Origin: Tetrahymena thermophila SB210
Taxonomy: Eukaryota; Ciliophora; Oligohymenophorea; Hymenostomatida; Tetrahymenidae
Direction: 5' to 3'
Length of the DNA stretch: 64,000 bases
Assembly (NCBI RefSeq): GCF_000189635.1
Contig: NW_002476559.1
Coordinates: forward strand, 992,001-1,056,000
The stretch's first letter is position 1. Each line of letters starts with the position of its first letter. Of the stretch, positions 50,301 through 62,221 are shown piece by piece. Both the position numbers and the translations under genes were made by a program. The notes under the pieces were generated by a model. That model was given only the letters and a program-made list of their open reading frames with translations, was not told the origin of the DNA and did not search any database.

Positions 50301-50537
50301 GGGTTTTCAAATCAAACCATAATTAATCACCTAAAAATTGATTATTCTTAAAATGCATACATTTTAAATGTCTCTGCATAAGATAAGGATCTAAAATCTT
50401 TTAATAGTATTTTCATCGAAAGCTCAATTAATAAAGCAATTTAATTTATGCAAAAGTACTATTTGAAAGATTAAGTGTTTAGTCTTCTATTGAGAGACAT
50501 AATCAGCCAAAAAAATAATTTTAATTTTAATAATTGA
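47361..50537 (+). CDS. Intronless large protein of unknown function
   Basis: A single frame of 1059 codons runs from ATG to TGA with no intron, unlike most genes around it. The protein has 1058 residues and is rich in Asn, Gln, Lys, Ile and Phe, with very many TAA/TAG Gln codons. The first 120 residues are acidic and polar. Residues of roughly 120-450 alternate hydrophobic and charged positions as in long helices. A Ser/Asn-rich break follows near 500-560, and the C-terminal half has beta-like segments (HYVIIFLETNYFLIIR, KYILIYDFQNKNIAIF). There is no TM helix, signal peptide or catalytic motif that I recognise. A frame this long without TGA is strong evidence of coding. It is probably a fast-evolving or lineage-specific gene. 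Confidence 0.8.
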
Positions 50538-51353
50538 TAAATTAATATTTTTTAATTTAATTTTTATTTATTTAAATGAATAAATAAATAATATTTATAT
50601 TCTTCTTTTGTCTATTACAAATATTTTATTAAATTCATAAAATTTATTTTTGATTATTAACAAATATTCTTCTTCACTTTCTTCTTTTATTTTTTTATTT
50701 AGATAGAAATACTATTTCGATATAAAAATAACCAAGAAATGTTGTGTTTTAAGATAAATAAAAGTATTTTTTAGTTTTTTTGTACTTTGATTTTTTGAGA
50801 TTTAAATCTTTTAATTATTTTAATAGACGGAAAATAATTAAAAAGGTGATGTGATCTCTTGATTAATTTGTTTTTTTTTATTTAATTTGATAGATTTTCT
50901 TTAAAGAATCGAGAGAGGATTTAAAGGTAAAACTAAAAGTACAGGAAATTAATTAGAAATATTCTAATAACTTTGGATTAAAGTTATATATTGATTGATT
51001 AACATTTATTAAGTTAGAATTTTTTAATCATTTCAAAATTGATAACAAACTAAAGAATGAATGGATAAAATATTAAATATTTGATAGAGAATAATTTAAA
51101 ATATTTATTTACTTATTTTATATTTTTCATATTATTTTCGATTATAAAATAATATTTTAGATTTATTTTTTAATTGGTTTCTTTTCTTTTTTTTTGATAT
51201 TAGATGAAGAAAAGATTTTTTAATCTAGTTTGATAATTTTTTACATATAAAAGTCGAATAGCTATCAAAAAATAATTAATATAGTTTTAGAAGATATCAA
51301 AATTTCTAATTTCAAAAGAAAAAAGTCTAAACAGAAAAATTAAAAATAGAAAA
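50538..51353. other. Intergenic region
   Basis: 816 bp of AT-rich spacer between two genes on the same strand. It should contain a 3' end and the promoter of the 2005-residue protein gene. No other feature is visible. Confidence 0.6.
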
Positions 51354-54300
51354 ATGGATTTTGATTTTTTAGGTGAAAATTTTAGCGCTGAGGAGATTGA
51401 GCTGTAAAAATAGGAGTTCGAGAGAATACAGTAAGAAAAATTATAAGAGGCTTTGTTAAAGGAGATGTAAATGGAATAAGATTTTAACCAAAATATTTAG
51501 AATGACATTCAGAACATAGGAGATTATTAATAAAAAGCATCTGAACCAAGCAGCAATGCAGCAAAAAAGAAATAAGGTAACTAACAAAAACTTTTAAACA
51601 ATAATTTATGAATTTTTTTTTCCATTTCTTTTGAAAGCAATCCTAGCAACAAAATAAAATTTTAATTTCTTTGGTTGAAATGATTGATAATACTTTTTTA
51701 TTTTTTTGTGAGAAAGTGATAAATTTAAATGCAAATAAATCATTTTAAAAAGAATCTTATCATTGAGATTGTTTGTTAAGGTGAAATTTAATTCGTTTAA
51801 AAAGCATCTTGCTTTATTATCTGATCATGTTTATTTTTGCAAAGTTAAATATTCAAAATTTAATTTTTTACTTAAAAACAATCCAAAACACTAGTTGAAA
51901 AAATAAAGCATATTTAATATTAATTAAATATTAATAAACAATTTAATATGGAAAAATTAGTAAAAATATTTTATAAATTATTTTTTTTTAAATATCTATA
52001 AAAAAAAGATAATTAAAGAAACAAAAAAAAGTCTCCTGCCGCTGCCAGAGAGAATTCTAATAAAAATATTTTTGATGTAAGGAATTTAAATTTAGAAAAT
52101 GAAATTGGTATGACTTAGCAAGAAATAGAAGTGATTGATCAGAGTTGCAATCAGATTTTAACAGAGGAAAATGTTAAGTAGTTAAAAGAAAAGTATGATG
52201 AATTAAAATAATCAGTTTAGTCTTTATTTAATAATGATGATATGTACAAGCAGACGAAAGAATAGCTTATCTAATTTTAAAAGTCCTTCATAGATGCAAT
52301 CAGAATGAATGAGTAGCAAAGTAGTAGAATTGTTACTAATAAGATAAGTGAGTACCTTGCAAATAAGTTTTCTAATGAGACAAATAGAGATTTGACTAAA
52401 ATATTTATGGACATTCTTATAAAATGCAAAGAAAAAGATATATATTTGGCTAACCGTCTAGAAATCATAAGACAATTTTAAAAGTACATTATGACAGGTA
52501 TCTTAAATGGCGTTGATTGCAATATTTTTAGGTGCATCTGTGAGCATGAGCTTAATGAAATAATATTTCAAACAGTCGAACAATATATAGATGAGTGCAA
52601 AAAAACAAACATAAACAGAAAAGATCTGAATACAAATGCTAATTAGGTAGATGTATTACACTTGCAACAAATGTAAGATTAGCAGTAAAAAAATGATGCT
52701 AACATTATAGAGAAAGATTTTATGGATTTGGGAATCAACTAAGTAATAAATTACTATATTAAAACCTCAGATAATTTCAACGAAAATATACTCAGCAACA
52801 TTTTAGAAGTCTATGCATAGTCATTAACCTAAATAAAAAATAAATTAAATTAGGCGCAATAAAACATAGAAAAAGTGGAGTAAATAAATAAATATCAAAT
52901 TTATAGCTTTTTTTCAATTTATTTATTTATTATTTAAAAGGAAATCAGCCTTCAAGCAAGAAAATCCTAAGTATTTAAATGGAAGTGAAAAATGTTTAAA
53001 AAGGCTTGCAAGAGCTATCTATTACAGGAAAGCCCAACAAAATATTATTGATACTATTGACTATTTTGAATAATTGAATAATCAAGTGAATCATATAATC
53101 AGTTAAGAGATCAACAGAGGTCTCAGTTTAGTTAGTGAAAATCAATAAAATTTACAACCAATTTTCTTTTTAAATTTTTTTGACCATACTATCAACCAAA
53201 TTGTGTCCATTTTTGCAGAAAAAACAATTCCATAGTCTCTAAAAACGCTTTTAGAAGAAGAATAAAGCTTGGACCATGTTAAAGCTTCAATAATATAATA
53301 AAAAAATGAACAAATTATCTCATTCCAATAGAAGAATCACCACCAATAAAATGAAGGTAAATCAATCAGTCACTAAAGCAAAATTAATTAATAAATCTCA
53401 AAATAAAAATTATTTTATTTCTTTAAATCTACACTTTTTCTTCTAAAATTAAAATAAATATCTTATATCAAAATTAATTAATTTATTTACTTTTTTAATT
53501 TTCACAAAATATTTAATTTATTTTTTTAATTTTCATAAAATAATTCAATAATTAATAAAAATGATCATTGATTTTAGAATGAAAATATTTGTTTAAATTT
53601 AAAATAAAAATAAAAACGTTATTCTCCATTATAAAACGAACGAAAAATAATGAAAAAAGATTGTTCTCTAAAAAATTATTAAAATTTAAAAATAAATAGA
53701 ATCTAAGAAGATCATGGATACTAACTACTTTAACGCATTTAAAGACTTGATCTAAAGTTTGGCTTTTAAGTCTAAAGAGTGGTCTAGCTATTTTGTTGTG
53801 AGCATGTCTAAATTTGATGTAAAAAATTTGATTTTTATTTTTTTATATTAAATATTTCTTTCGAATAGGTTAAAAATGATGCCAAAAGCAAATATTGTTT
53901 GATGCTTCATGAAATAACTTTTGGTAAATTGAAAGAAGTTATGAGTCTTCAGCAAGAAAAATATACTATGGTGAAAAATGCATAGAAAATTATTTAGGAT
54001 TTATGGTTAAAACTTGATGAAGACCTAAAACACTTGAATTTTAAAGCATTCTGCATTTATTTTAGAAATTATAACAGTTTTTCAGATTAAAATATGATGC
54101 AGGGTGAAGAAAATACAATTTCTATAAATTTTAAAGGTGATCAAGTCAAATATAAAATATGCTTCTTGCAATTAATCATTAAGCAAAATATGAAAATTTA
54201 ATAGGACAAGAGGGAAGAATTTATTGATTTTCTGTTAAATTTGATCAAGTAAATTGGAAAATTTAACCATATCTTAACTTTATTCTTCTTCTATCTCTAT

Positions 54301-57300
54301 GAATAATGTTAAAATAAAGAAATTTCTCTTGCTACATTTTCTTGTGAGGACTTTAAAAATTATGTTTATAACACTATTGCTGAAGCATAAGTTTTTGGAA
54401 AATTTTATAATTTCTCAGAGACTGTGAATAATTTCTCACTTGCTTTTGAAATCTGCTAACTTATTAACAGGTTAAATGTTGACTATGATAAATACTATAA
54501 TCAGCACATTGATGAGCTTAATTAAAATGTAATTATGAATAGATAGTCTAAGAATGTCAACATTCGCTACTTCCAGCACTATTTGAACAAAGATTAGTAA
54601 TTAACAGCATTCATAGTTGGAAAAATTTTTGGCAACTTCACAATTGGAGTTTAAAATTTCTAGATAGAATTTTAAGAAGACACAAAGCCTATTTTATCTT
54701 TTACTACCTACTATTCTTAGTTCTTATTTACCCAAATCTTTAACGAAAGGTATATCAGAGACAAACTAGAAATCCTTTTCTATCATTTCTGCTGCTTCCT
54801 AAAAGAAAGAGTCAGCTAAGAAACAACTCTCGTAGAGTTCAATCCTACACTTTTAGTAAACTTCTAAAGTTTTATTCAAGAAATAGAGAATTAATTGAAA
54901 ATTCCTCTAAACCAAAGTAACATATTAAGTTTTAGCTTTTTCTATTTTATCCATTCACAAATTTATATAAAAAAAACATTTAATTTTGTTAAAATTTAAA
55001 TCTTAATTAAAAATTGTAAAAAATGTTTAATTGAGTTTTAAAAACAATTTATTGTTCAAAATAAAATTTTTATTTTCTCTAATTTTTTCAAAATGATTTA
55101 TTTAAGCTTATTCAATGAAATTTAATCAGATTAATTTAATCATTTTATTTTTTATTTTTTTAAACTAAATTTCCAATTAAATATAGGTATAAATGTAGAG
55201 GGAATATCTAATTAAATTATCTAAAATCCCTATGAAGTATAATAGCAACAGATTCAATAGCAATTGTATCAATCTCCTTCAAATTAGCTAATAAACTTTT
55301 AAAATGAATAATAAAATGAAATCTAACCAAATTAGTAGAATAATGTAGGGCAGCATTTATACAAATAAATTATTGAAAATTTTTAAATCTCTAGAAAATA
55401 AGCAGATGCAAATGAAGAAGAATAAGTCATTTAAGAAAAAAGAATGAATTAATTAAACATTTAGCAAGACATAGATAACGAAAAGGCTGAATTAGAAAAT
55501 TTTAAGCAAAAGATTTCTGAATTAGAAAACGAATTGGAGAATCTCAAGTCTTAAAATCAAATTAAAGAGTAAGAAATTGCTTAGATTAAGTAAGAACATT
55601 AAGTATAGATTTAAAATGAGTAGAATAAATTACTTTAGCTTGAAGAGGCTTAAAATAATTATTTGAAGCTAATATAAGACCTTGAAAATAATAAAAATAT
55701 TAATCAGCAAGCTGATCAGAAAATATAGAATTTATAATATGAATAAAACGAGGAATACATTTAAGCTTTGTAAAATGCTTCTGATTAAAAATTGAGTCAA
55801 AAGCAGAAAGAAATAGAAGGACTCTAACAAGAACTTTTACAAATATAAGAAAATTTAGAATCAATTAATTAAGAGCTAAATAGGAGTTAATAAAAGATAA
55901 TACATAACAAAGAAGATTTATTAAGAATTTGCAATGAAAAATAGGAAATTCTTAATTAAGTGCAAGAAAAAGAGAGATTTATTAAATAGTAAGAAATTTA
56001 GCTCATGGAATTAAAATAGAAATTGCTTTAAGCTGAAGAATAATCAAAAATATTGCAAGAAAACAGTTAAACATTAAAAAATCAATACATGGAAATCGAA
56101 AATAAACTCCAAAACTCCATTTAAGTGGAAGACGTAAAGTAGCTTATGGCTCCTATTTACGATTCTTTCAAGTAACTACAAATTAACTCTAGCACTCTTC
56201 TCTAGAATCCTTTAATATCCCCAAGTTAAGTAATATTGAATTAAATTGACGGTGAGTAATTTGAATAAGATGAGCTTTTTAATTGCAAAGATTACTACTC
56301 AGAATCAATTAAGTTTATTTTAAATGACATAAAATCTCTTAACAAGCAAATTAACTAAATTAACAAGCAGGTTATTTAATTAAACTTAGCAATTACAGAT
56401 ACTCATAGTAAATAATAAGCTCATTAACAAAATTAAATTTATGAGTTTTCAGAATAAATTGCTAAGAAGGAATGCCTTTTGAAAGAATTACAAGAAAAAA
56501 TTGAAGCCAAAATGAATTAATTAGATGAAATTGAAAATCAAAAGATTTAATTTAATGAAATTCAATAAAAAGCTTTGTAAATGAATCTCGATTTAAGTAA
56601 AAATGAGTAAGCATAAAATTAAATAGAAGAATAAATCAAAAAAAATGAAGAGCTTCAAACAAATTTAAATAAAATGCATGATGATTATCAAAAAATAATC
56701 GAAGAAAAGGATTAGTTATTATAAAAAATAAATGATTTATAGGAGTAAAACTAGTAATTAATAAATTAATCTCAATAATATGCTCAACAACAACATTTCT
56801 AATCTTAAATTTATTCAAAATAAGAAGAACTTGAGTCTATTAATCAGAAAATTATTTTGAAATAGCAAGAACTCGAGAGCTTATCAAAAATGGTGAACGA
56901 ATAATAGCAGTAATAATAAAATGGCTAAACAAAAGTGAATAACATTATAATAAACTAAAATAGCATAATTGAAGGTTTGTAAGTTAATAGCCAAAAAAAA
57001 TCTATTGTTTCTAATTTGAATAATTTCGAATATGAGCTCAGTTTAACAAGTAAGTAATTATAGCAATTATAAAATGAATCTAAAATGGTTTAGCTGCCAA
57101 CGACTTTAAATAATAAATTAAGTGAAAATACAGAATTATTAAATAATTCTTTAAAAATGGAAATTGAACAAGAAGTAAAAACTGAATATGATATAAACTC
57201 ATCACCTATTTCAAGCAGCCTGGTAAAAATGGAAGATATTGTATAAAAATCCTAATAAAAAGAAAATAATCCTTTTAATGATAATAGCAGCAACAATTTT

Positions 57301-58527
57301 ATTCAGAATCCCAACCATTTTTCTTCGTCTAATGAAAAATTTAATGAATAAAAGTTAGATATTTAACCTTTAATGAACAAAGAATTTTTATTTGAAAATA
57401 ACTTTTTATCTCAGTAATAAAACAGATAAATACTATAAAACTCACTTACGTTATAAACAAATTAGATTGATTAAATTTCTTAAAATGGTAACGATTCTTA
57501 ACATTTCTATTCTTAAAAATATGACAGATCAAGTATAATAAGTCAAACAATTGCAGCACCTTATACTAGAAATTAAATCAAAAGAAACACCTCTAACTGT
57601 GTTAATGAAAAATTTGAATTCAATTTGAATTTGTTTTGCCAAATTTACTACAACCCTGAATCCAGGAGTAAATTGATAAAATTTTTGATTGAAAAATACA
57701 AGATTAGAGTTTTATTTTTTGACTATGAAAATAAAGAATTTGAAAATTTAGATTCTATAACTTAGGATATTATCATTATAATTGATAATTCTTTTAATGC
57801 TTTTATTTATATCTAGAAAACATAAAGTTTCTTTTCATGGAAACAAAACCCAAAATGTAATAAATCGATTAATAAACAGTTTTTAGATTAAAAAATTGGT
57901 CAAGAAATTGTTAAAAAATATGGAAAAATTCAGGAAGAATTTGAAACATTTTCAGATAACAAAACACATGAAATAGCATAGCTTTTATTTAACTAATTAT
58001 AATTACATAAAAAGGAATTTCTCTTTTAGTTTGTCATGAATTCTAATTTATTAAGGAATGTTTAAATATAGTTTATCGATACACACTTAAATTAAGCTTA
58101 AATAAATTAGATATTTACATCATTTTAAAATTCTCAAGATTAAGAAATTCTAGTACTGGTCTCTTACAATAGCTTTTTTTATACTTACAGATATTTTAAT
58201 AAGATAAACGGTAGTCTTAATAGATTATACCAAACATATGTAAAATAAATATCTTTGAATCAACAAAAAATATTAGAAATGATTTAAGAAGATTAAAACC
58301 TAAACTCAAATTTTTTGGTTTCTAAGTTATTAACTGAGATTAAATATAGTAACGACTAAGAATATCAACAAATTCTATTATTCCTACTTACATACGGGCC
58401 ATTAATTATTCTTCAAAAGTTATAAGAAGGGTGTGCTAATCCCGAAGAGTTGTTTAAAGAATTAAATGAAACTTTCTAAAATACAGAAAGATATAATTAC
58501 TACACCCTCTAATAAGATTATATTTGA
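51354..58527 (+). CDS. Giant helical and coiled-coil protein, function unknown
   Basis: Six exons fit frame: 51354-51576, 52009-52879, 52941-53356, 53700-53818, 53869-54916 and 55187-58527. They encode 2005 residues. Residues 1-90 are polar (MDFDFLGENF start). About 100-890 are mostly amphipathic helices without long heptads, with Phe/Tyr/Cys-rich segments resembling a helical-repeat or tethering-complex subunit. About 930-1480 form an extended Glu/Gln/Lys/Leu coiled coil. A polar Asn/Ser linker follows, and the last 310 residues (EFNLNLFCQIYYN ... DIIIIIDNSFNAFIY) look folded. No TM helix or catalytic motif is recognised. A structural role in the cytoskeleton, basal bodies or membrane tethering is possible, but this is only inferred from shape. 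The join across 54917-55186 relies on phase agreement. A break there into two genes cannot be excluded. Confidence 0.7.
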
Positions 58528-59360
58528 ATTAAAACCAAAAATATAACTATGTTAATCAAATAAAAATGTACATTTTATTTTATTTTATTTTTTGTTACAA
58601 AAATTAATCCTTTTAAAACTTACTTACTTATTTATTTTTCTCTTTTATTATTATTATTATTTTTTTTTATCATTTTAATAAATTGTTAACTAAACCATTT
58701 TCTTTATTTATTTTTAATATCAATAAAAATAACTTTCAATAATTAAGAAATATATTCTTAACTTTGTTTTCACCAATTTTAAATAAATATTAATTGATTA
58801 ACTTTATTAATTAATTAACAAGTATTAAGTATTCTAACAATACCTTAATTAATTAATTATACTATTTAAAATTAATAATATTTATGAATATATTTATTAA
58901 GAGGATGATTTGATTGATATATTTAAATATTTAATTAAACTCTACATAAACATAAATTAAAAATATATATTTCTTAATGAATAAATAAATTAATAACTTG
59001 TTGCTAATATTAATAAATAAACAAATCCTTTTATTAATTGGGAAAAAAATTTCATATATGAAACAAATTATTTATTTTTTGACTTGATTGAAATCAATAA
59101 TAAATATTTATAAAATTAATTTAGAATTTCTCTCATCAAATTAAATTAAAATATTTATAATAAATGATCATAAAAATATATTTTATGATCTAAAAGTATT
59201 AACTGATTTTAGAAAAGATTTATCATCTAAATTAACTATTAATGTAATTAGAGTAAGTAATTAAGCTTTCATATAAAGATAAACATAAAACCAATCATAC
59301 ATACATACTAAGTTAACATTTATTTTTTAAATTAATCAGAAATAAATTAAATTCATTCAT
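58528..59360. other. Intergenic region between convergent genes
   Basis: 833 bp of extreme A+T between two stop codons, with TTAATTAA-type runs. It should hold two 3' ends. No other feature is seen. Confidence 0.6.
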
Positions 59361-60815
59361 TCATTGATCCATATCTCCTGAAACAGATTCATTTTCTTCA
59401 GCAAGCTCGTTTCCTGCTTTGACATCTTTAATCCATTATTTGTAAATTGCATTAACATCCTCTTCGTTCATGACTGCTTTTTCAATAATATCTCTCATTT
59501 CTCTTAAACGATCTTCTTCAATCTTATCGAATTCAATAGGTTCTGGGATTTCAGGTTTCTTGTTGTAACTATCAAATCTCATACGATTTAGGAATAAACC
59601 ATGGGCAGGAGCAAGCCAAATACGCATGACATTATGGAAAAAGCTAGAATCCATAAAGTTGTCAGGGTAGTCTTCCTAAATCATCATGCAAATCATACCC
59701 ATCATCTTACGAATTTAATGATAAACAAAACTCTATCCTACTAAAGTAAATCTAATGAATTTCATTCCGTTTTAAGGGTTGGTGATTAATTCAGTTTTCA
59801 TGTCTAAAATATAACGCATACAACGAGGGTCTTTTGCTTTCATTTATCTTGTGTAATTGTGGTAATTATGAGTTCCTTTGAACTTATCAGCTAATGTAGA
59901 AACTCTTTACATGGTTTTTTACTCAAATTCTTCTGTCATAGGAGTACCTGCTATAATGTCATCATACTTCTGATACATAAAAAGAGGCATTAAGTATTCG
60001 TATACTCTGTATTTGCAGTGAGTACGAATATCAAATTTACGAGATACCTGTTTAATTGAAACACAGCGAATATCTGCTGGTAAATTGCTGTTTAATGCAT
60101 TTATAATCTTATCTATATCGATATGCTTTCTTCTTTCGTTAGCAAATTCTTACAGTTATTTGTGATGAGCCTTACTAACTTCCTTCTTTTTTCTGTTTTC
60201 TTCAGCCTCTTATTGTAATCTTCTACTTCTTTCTTATCTCTCTTCTTCAGTCATATCTTCAACCTTCTTACTTTCTTCTAAATTTTTTTCTCCTTCCTTT
60301 TATTCTTCCTATTCTTCTGCTATTTCTTAATCATTATCAGCAGCTTCTTCTTCTATAGCCTAGGATTTTATTTCTTTTTCAGATGCTTAATTACCATTTG
60401 CATTTTATTATTCACCAGAGTTTTCTTCTGGTTTTTTATATTGTTCAGATTCTAATAATATTTCGTTTTTTTCTTATATTTCCTTTTAAATTTCTTCAGG
60501 ATTTTTATCATCCATTCTAAGAGGACTACCTCTCATAAGGTACTCTTCACTAATAGCCAACTTAACGTTAACGCCATTACATAATGCATGAACTCCCTTA
60601 TCAGTTCTAGCTCCTCTTCCCCAACCTGCTTTTTTTAACTCTCCCATATGTGTTTCACTAATCAATTTAGAGTCTATCAAACCTTCAAACAATGACTTTT
60701 CTATAGTCTTAATGTTTTAGTCCTTTTAGCTCTATGAACCATGGTACCCTTTGCCATTATAGCCAAAGAATATTGCTACTTTGATCTTAAAGAAATTTCT
60801 TTTAGTTTAAATCAT
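59361..60815 (-). CDS. tRNA pseudouridine synthase, TruA/PUS1 family
   Basis: One exon encodes 484 residues, from ATG at 60815 to TGA at 59361-59363. The start MIQTKRNFFKIKVAIFFGYNG leads into the first TruA-type strand (YHGSQ). The catalytic motif GRGARTDKGVHA carries the Asp (residue 72) that attacks the uridine. Later family landmarks are FDIRTHCKYRVYEY, KGTHNYHNYT, a KFIRFTLVGQSFVYHQIRKM-like strand-helix, and a WLAPAHGLFLNRM segment near the end. Such enzymes isomerise uridine to pseudouridine in tRNA and some other RNAs, in the nucleus or mitochondria. An insert of about 110 residues, very rich in Glu and Lys, splits the domain after residue 100. Similar but shorter charged inserts occur in eukaryotic PUS1. 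The assignment to PUS1 rather than PUS3 is tentative. Confidence 0.93.
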
Positions 60816-62221
60816 TAATAACCTTTATATGAATATTTATTTATTTCCTTTTATGAATTTGTTTTACTCTACTTCTATTTAAGATATTATTTAATTAATA
60901 AACTAATTTATTTATTTATTGCTAATAAGTAAATTTTATACTAATTAGTCTATGTGATTGTCCTTATTTTTAGTTTTTTTATAATGTCAATTTTAATTCT
61001 TTCTTGGTTGTAAATAAATTAATAAAATATAAATATTAGAAATCTCTTTTTACAAATTAACTAATTAATTAATTAACTATCTATTTAACTTTGTCTATCA
61101 AACAAGTAGTAAAAACAATATCAAACTCCTTTTATTAATTAGAAAATATTTGTTTTTTTATTTATTAGAATTTTCACATCTTTTTTTATTAAATCTCCAT
61201 TAAATCTTGTTTAAAAACTTAGTATTTTATATTATTTAAGTTTTCATAAGAGCATAACTCAATAATTTTAAATATCATCATAGCTATTTCAAAAAACATT
61301 TCTATTTATCTAAGGCTCTATTTTCACAAAAATAATTAAATTATTTATAGTATTTATTCTAAACAAAATCAAGGCAAATTTTAGCTATATATTTATTGAT
61401 CTATCTATCTATTTATTTATAACATATTGATTATTTACTATAAATTCAACTTTTAATTAGCATTTTTTTATAAGCAATTAGAAATAAATATATTTATTTT
61501 CACATCTAAGAATATAAGATTTATTTATTCACTAAAAAGTATATACATGCTTATAATTCCGTACATTATTAATTTAAATGATAATGATCTTTTATTAAAA
61601 AATCTTGCTAAAATACTTGCTTCTAATAACCAATAAACTTGAGCAAAATTATATTATTAAAAAGAATTTAAATAAGCTTTTTTAATTATTTAAAAAATAT
61701 TTTAATAATATTTGAGAAGAATCATTTTAGTTCTAATTGTTTTTCAAAGAAATACTCAAATTAAAAATAAATAATACTAATAAATCTATAAAAATAAAGT
61801 AAAATGTTAATTTATTTATTTATGTATTCATAGAGTATGCTTTTTGGTTTTTTTTATTTGTTTTTTAAATATTTTTGTAATTCAATAGCAAAATTTAATA
61901 TTTTGAATAAATAATTGAAAGAAATACCCAAATTATAATTTTATTATAGGAATTTATAAATATTATGAAATAAATGATTACTTATTTGTAAATAAATGTG
62001 GACTAATTTAAAAATTCAATTATTGGTTGTTATTTGTAGAAGGTTTGTGAGCCAAATAAAATATAATCGTTAATATTATTTATTTATCAACAGAAAGGTT
62101 AATTTATCAAAAAAATTTGTTTGTATATTTAATTAAATTTTGATTAGAAAAATCTTTTATTTTAGTTTCTTGTCTATTTTTTACTTGATCATAAAGTTCT
62201 TTTAAAGACTAAAATCACCCT
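60816..62221. other. Divergent promoter region
   Basis: 1.4 kb of AT-rich spacer between the pseudouridine synthase gene and the partial coiled-coil gene, which read away from each other. It contains TTAATTAA and TATCTATC runs. No specific site is recognisable. Confidence 0.55.
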
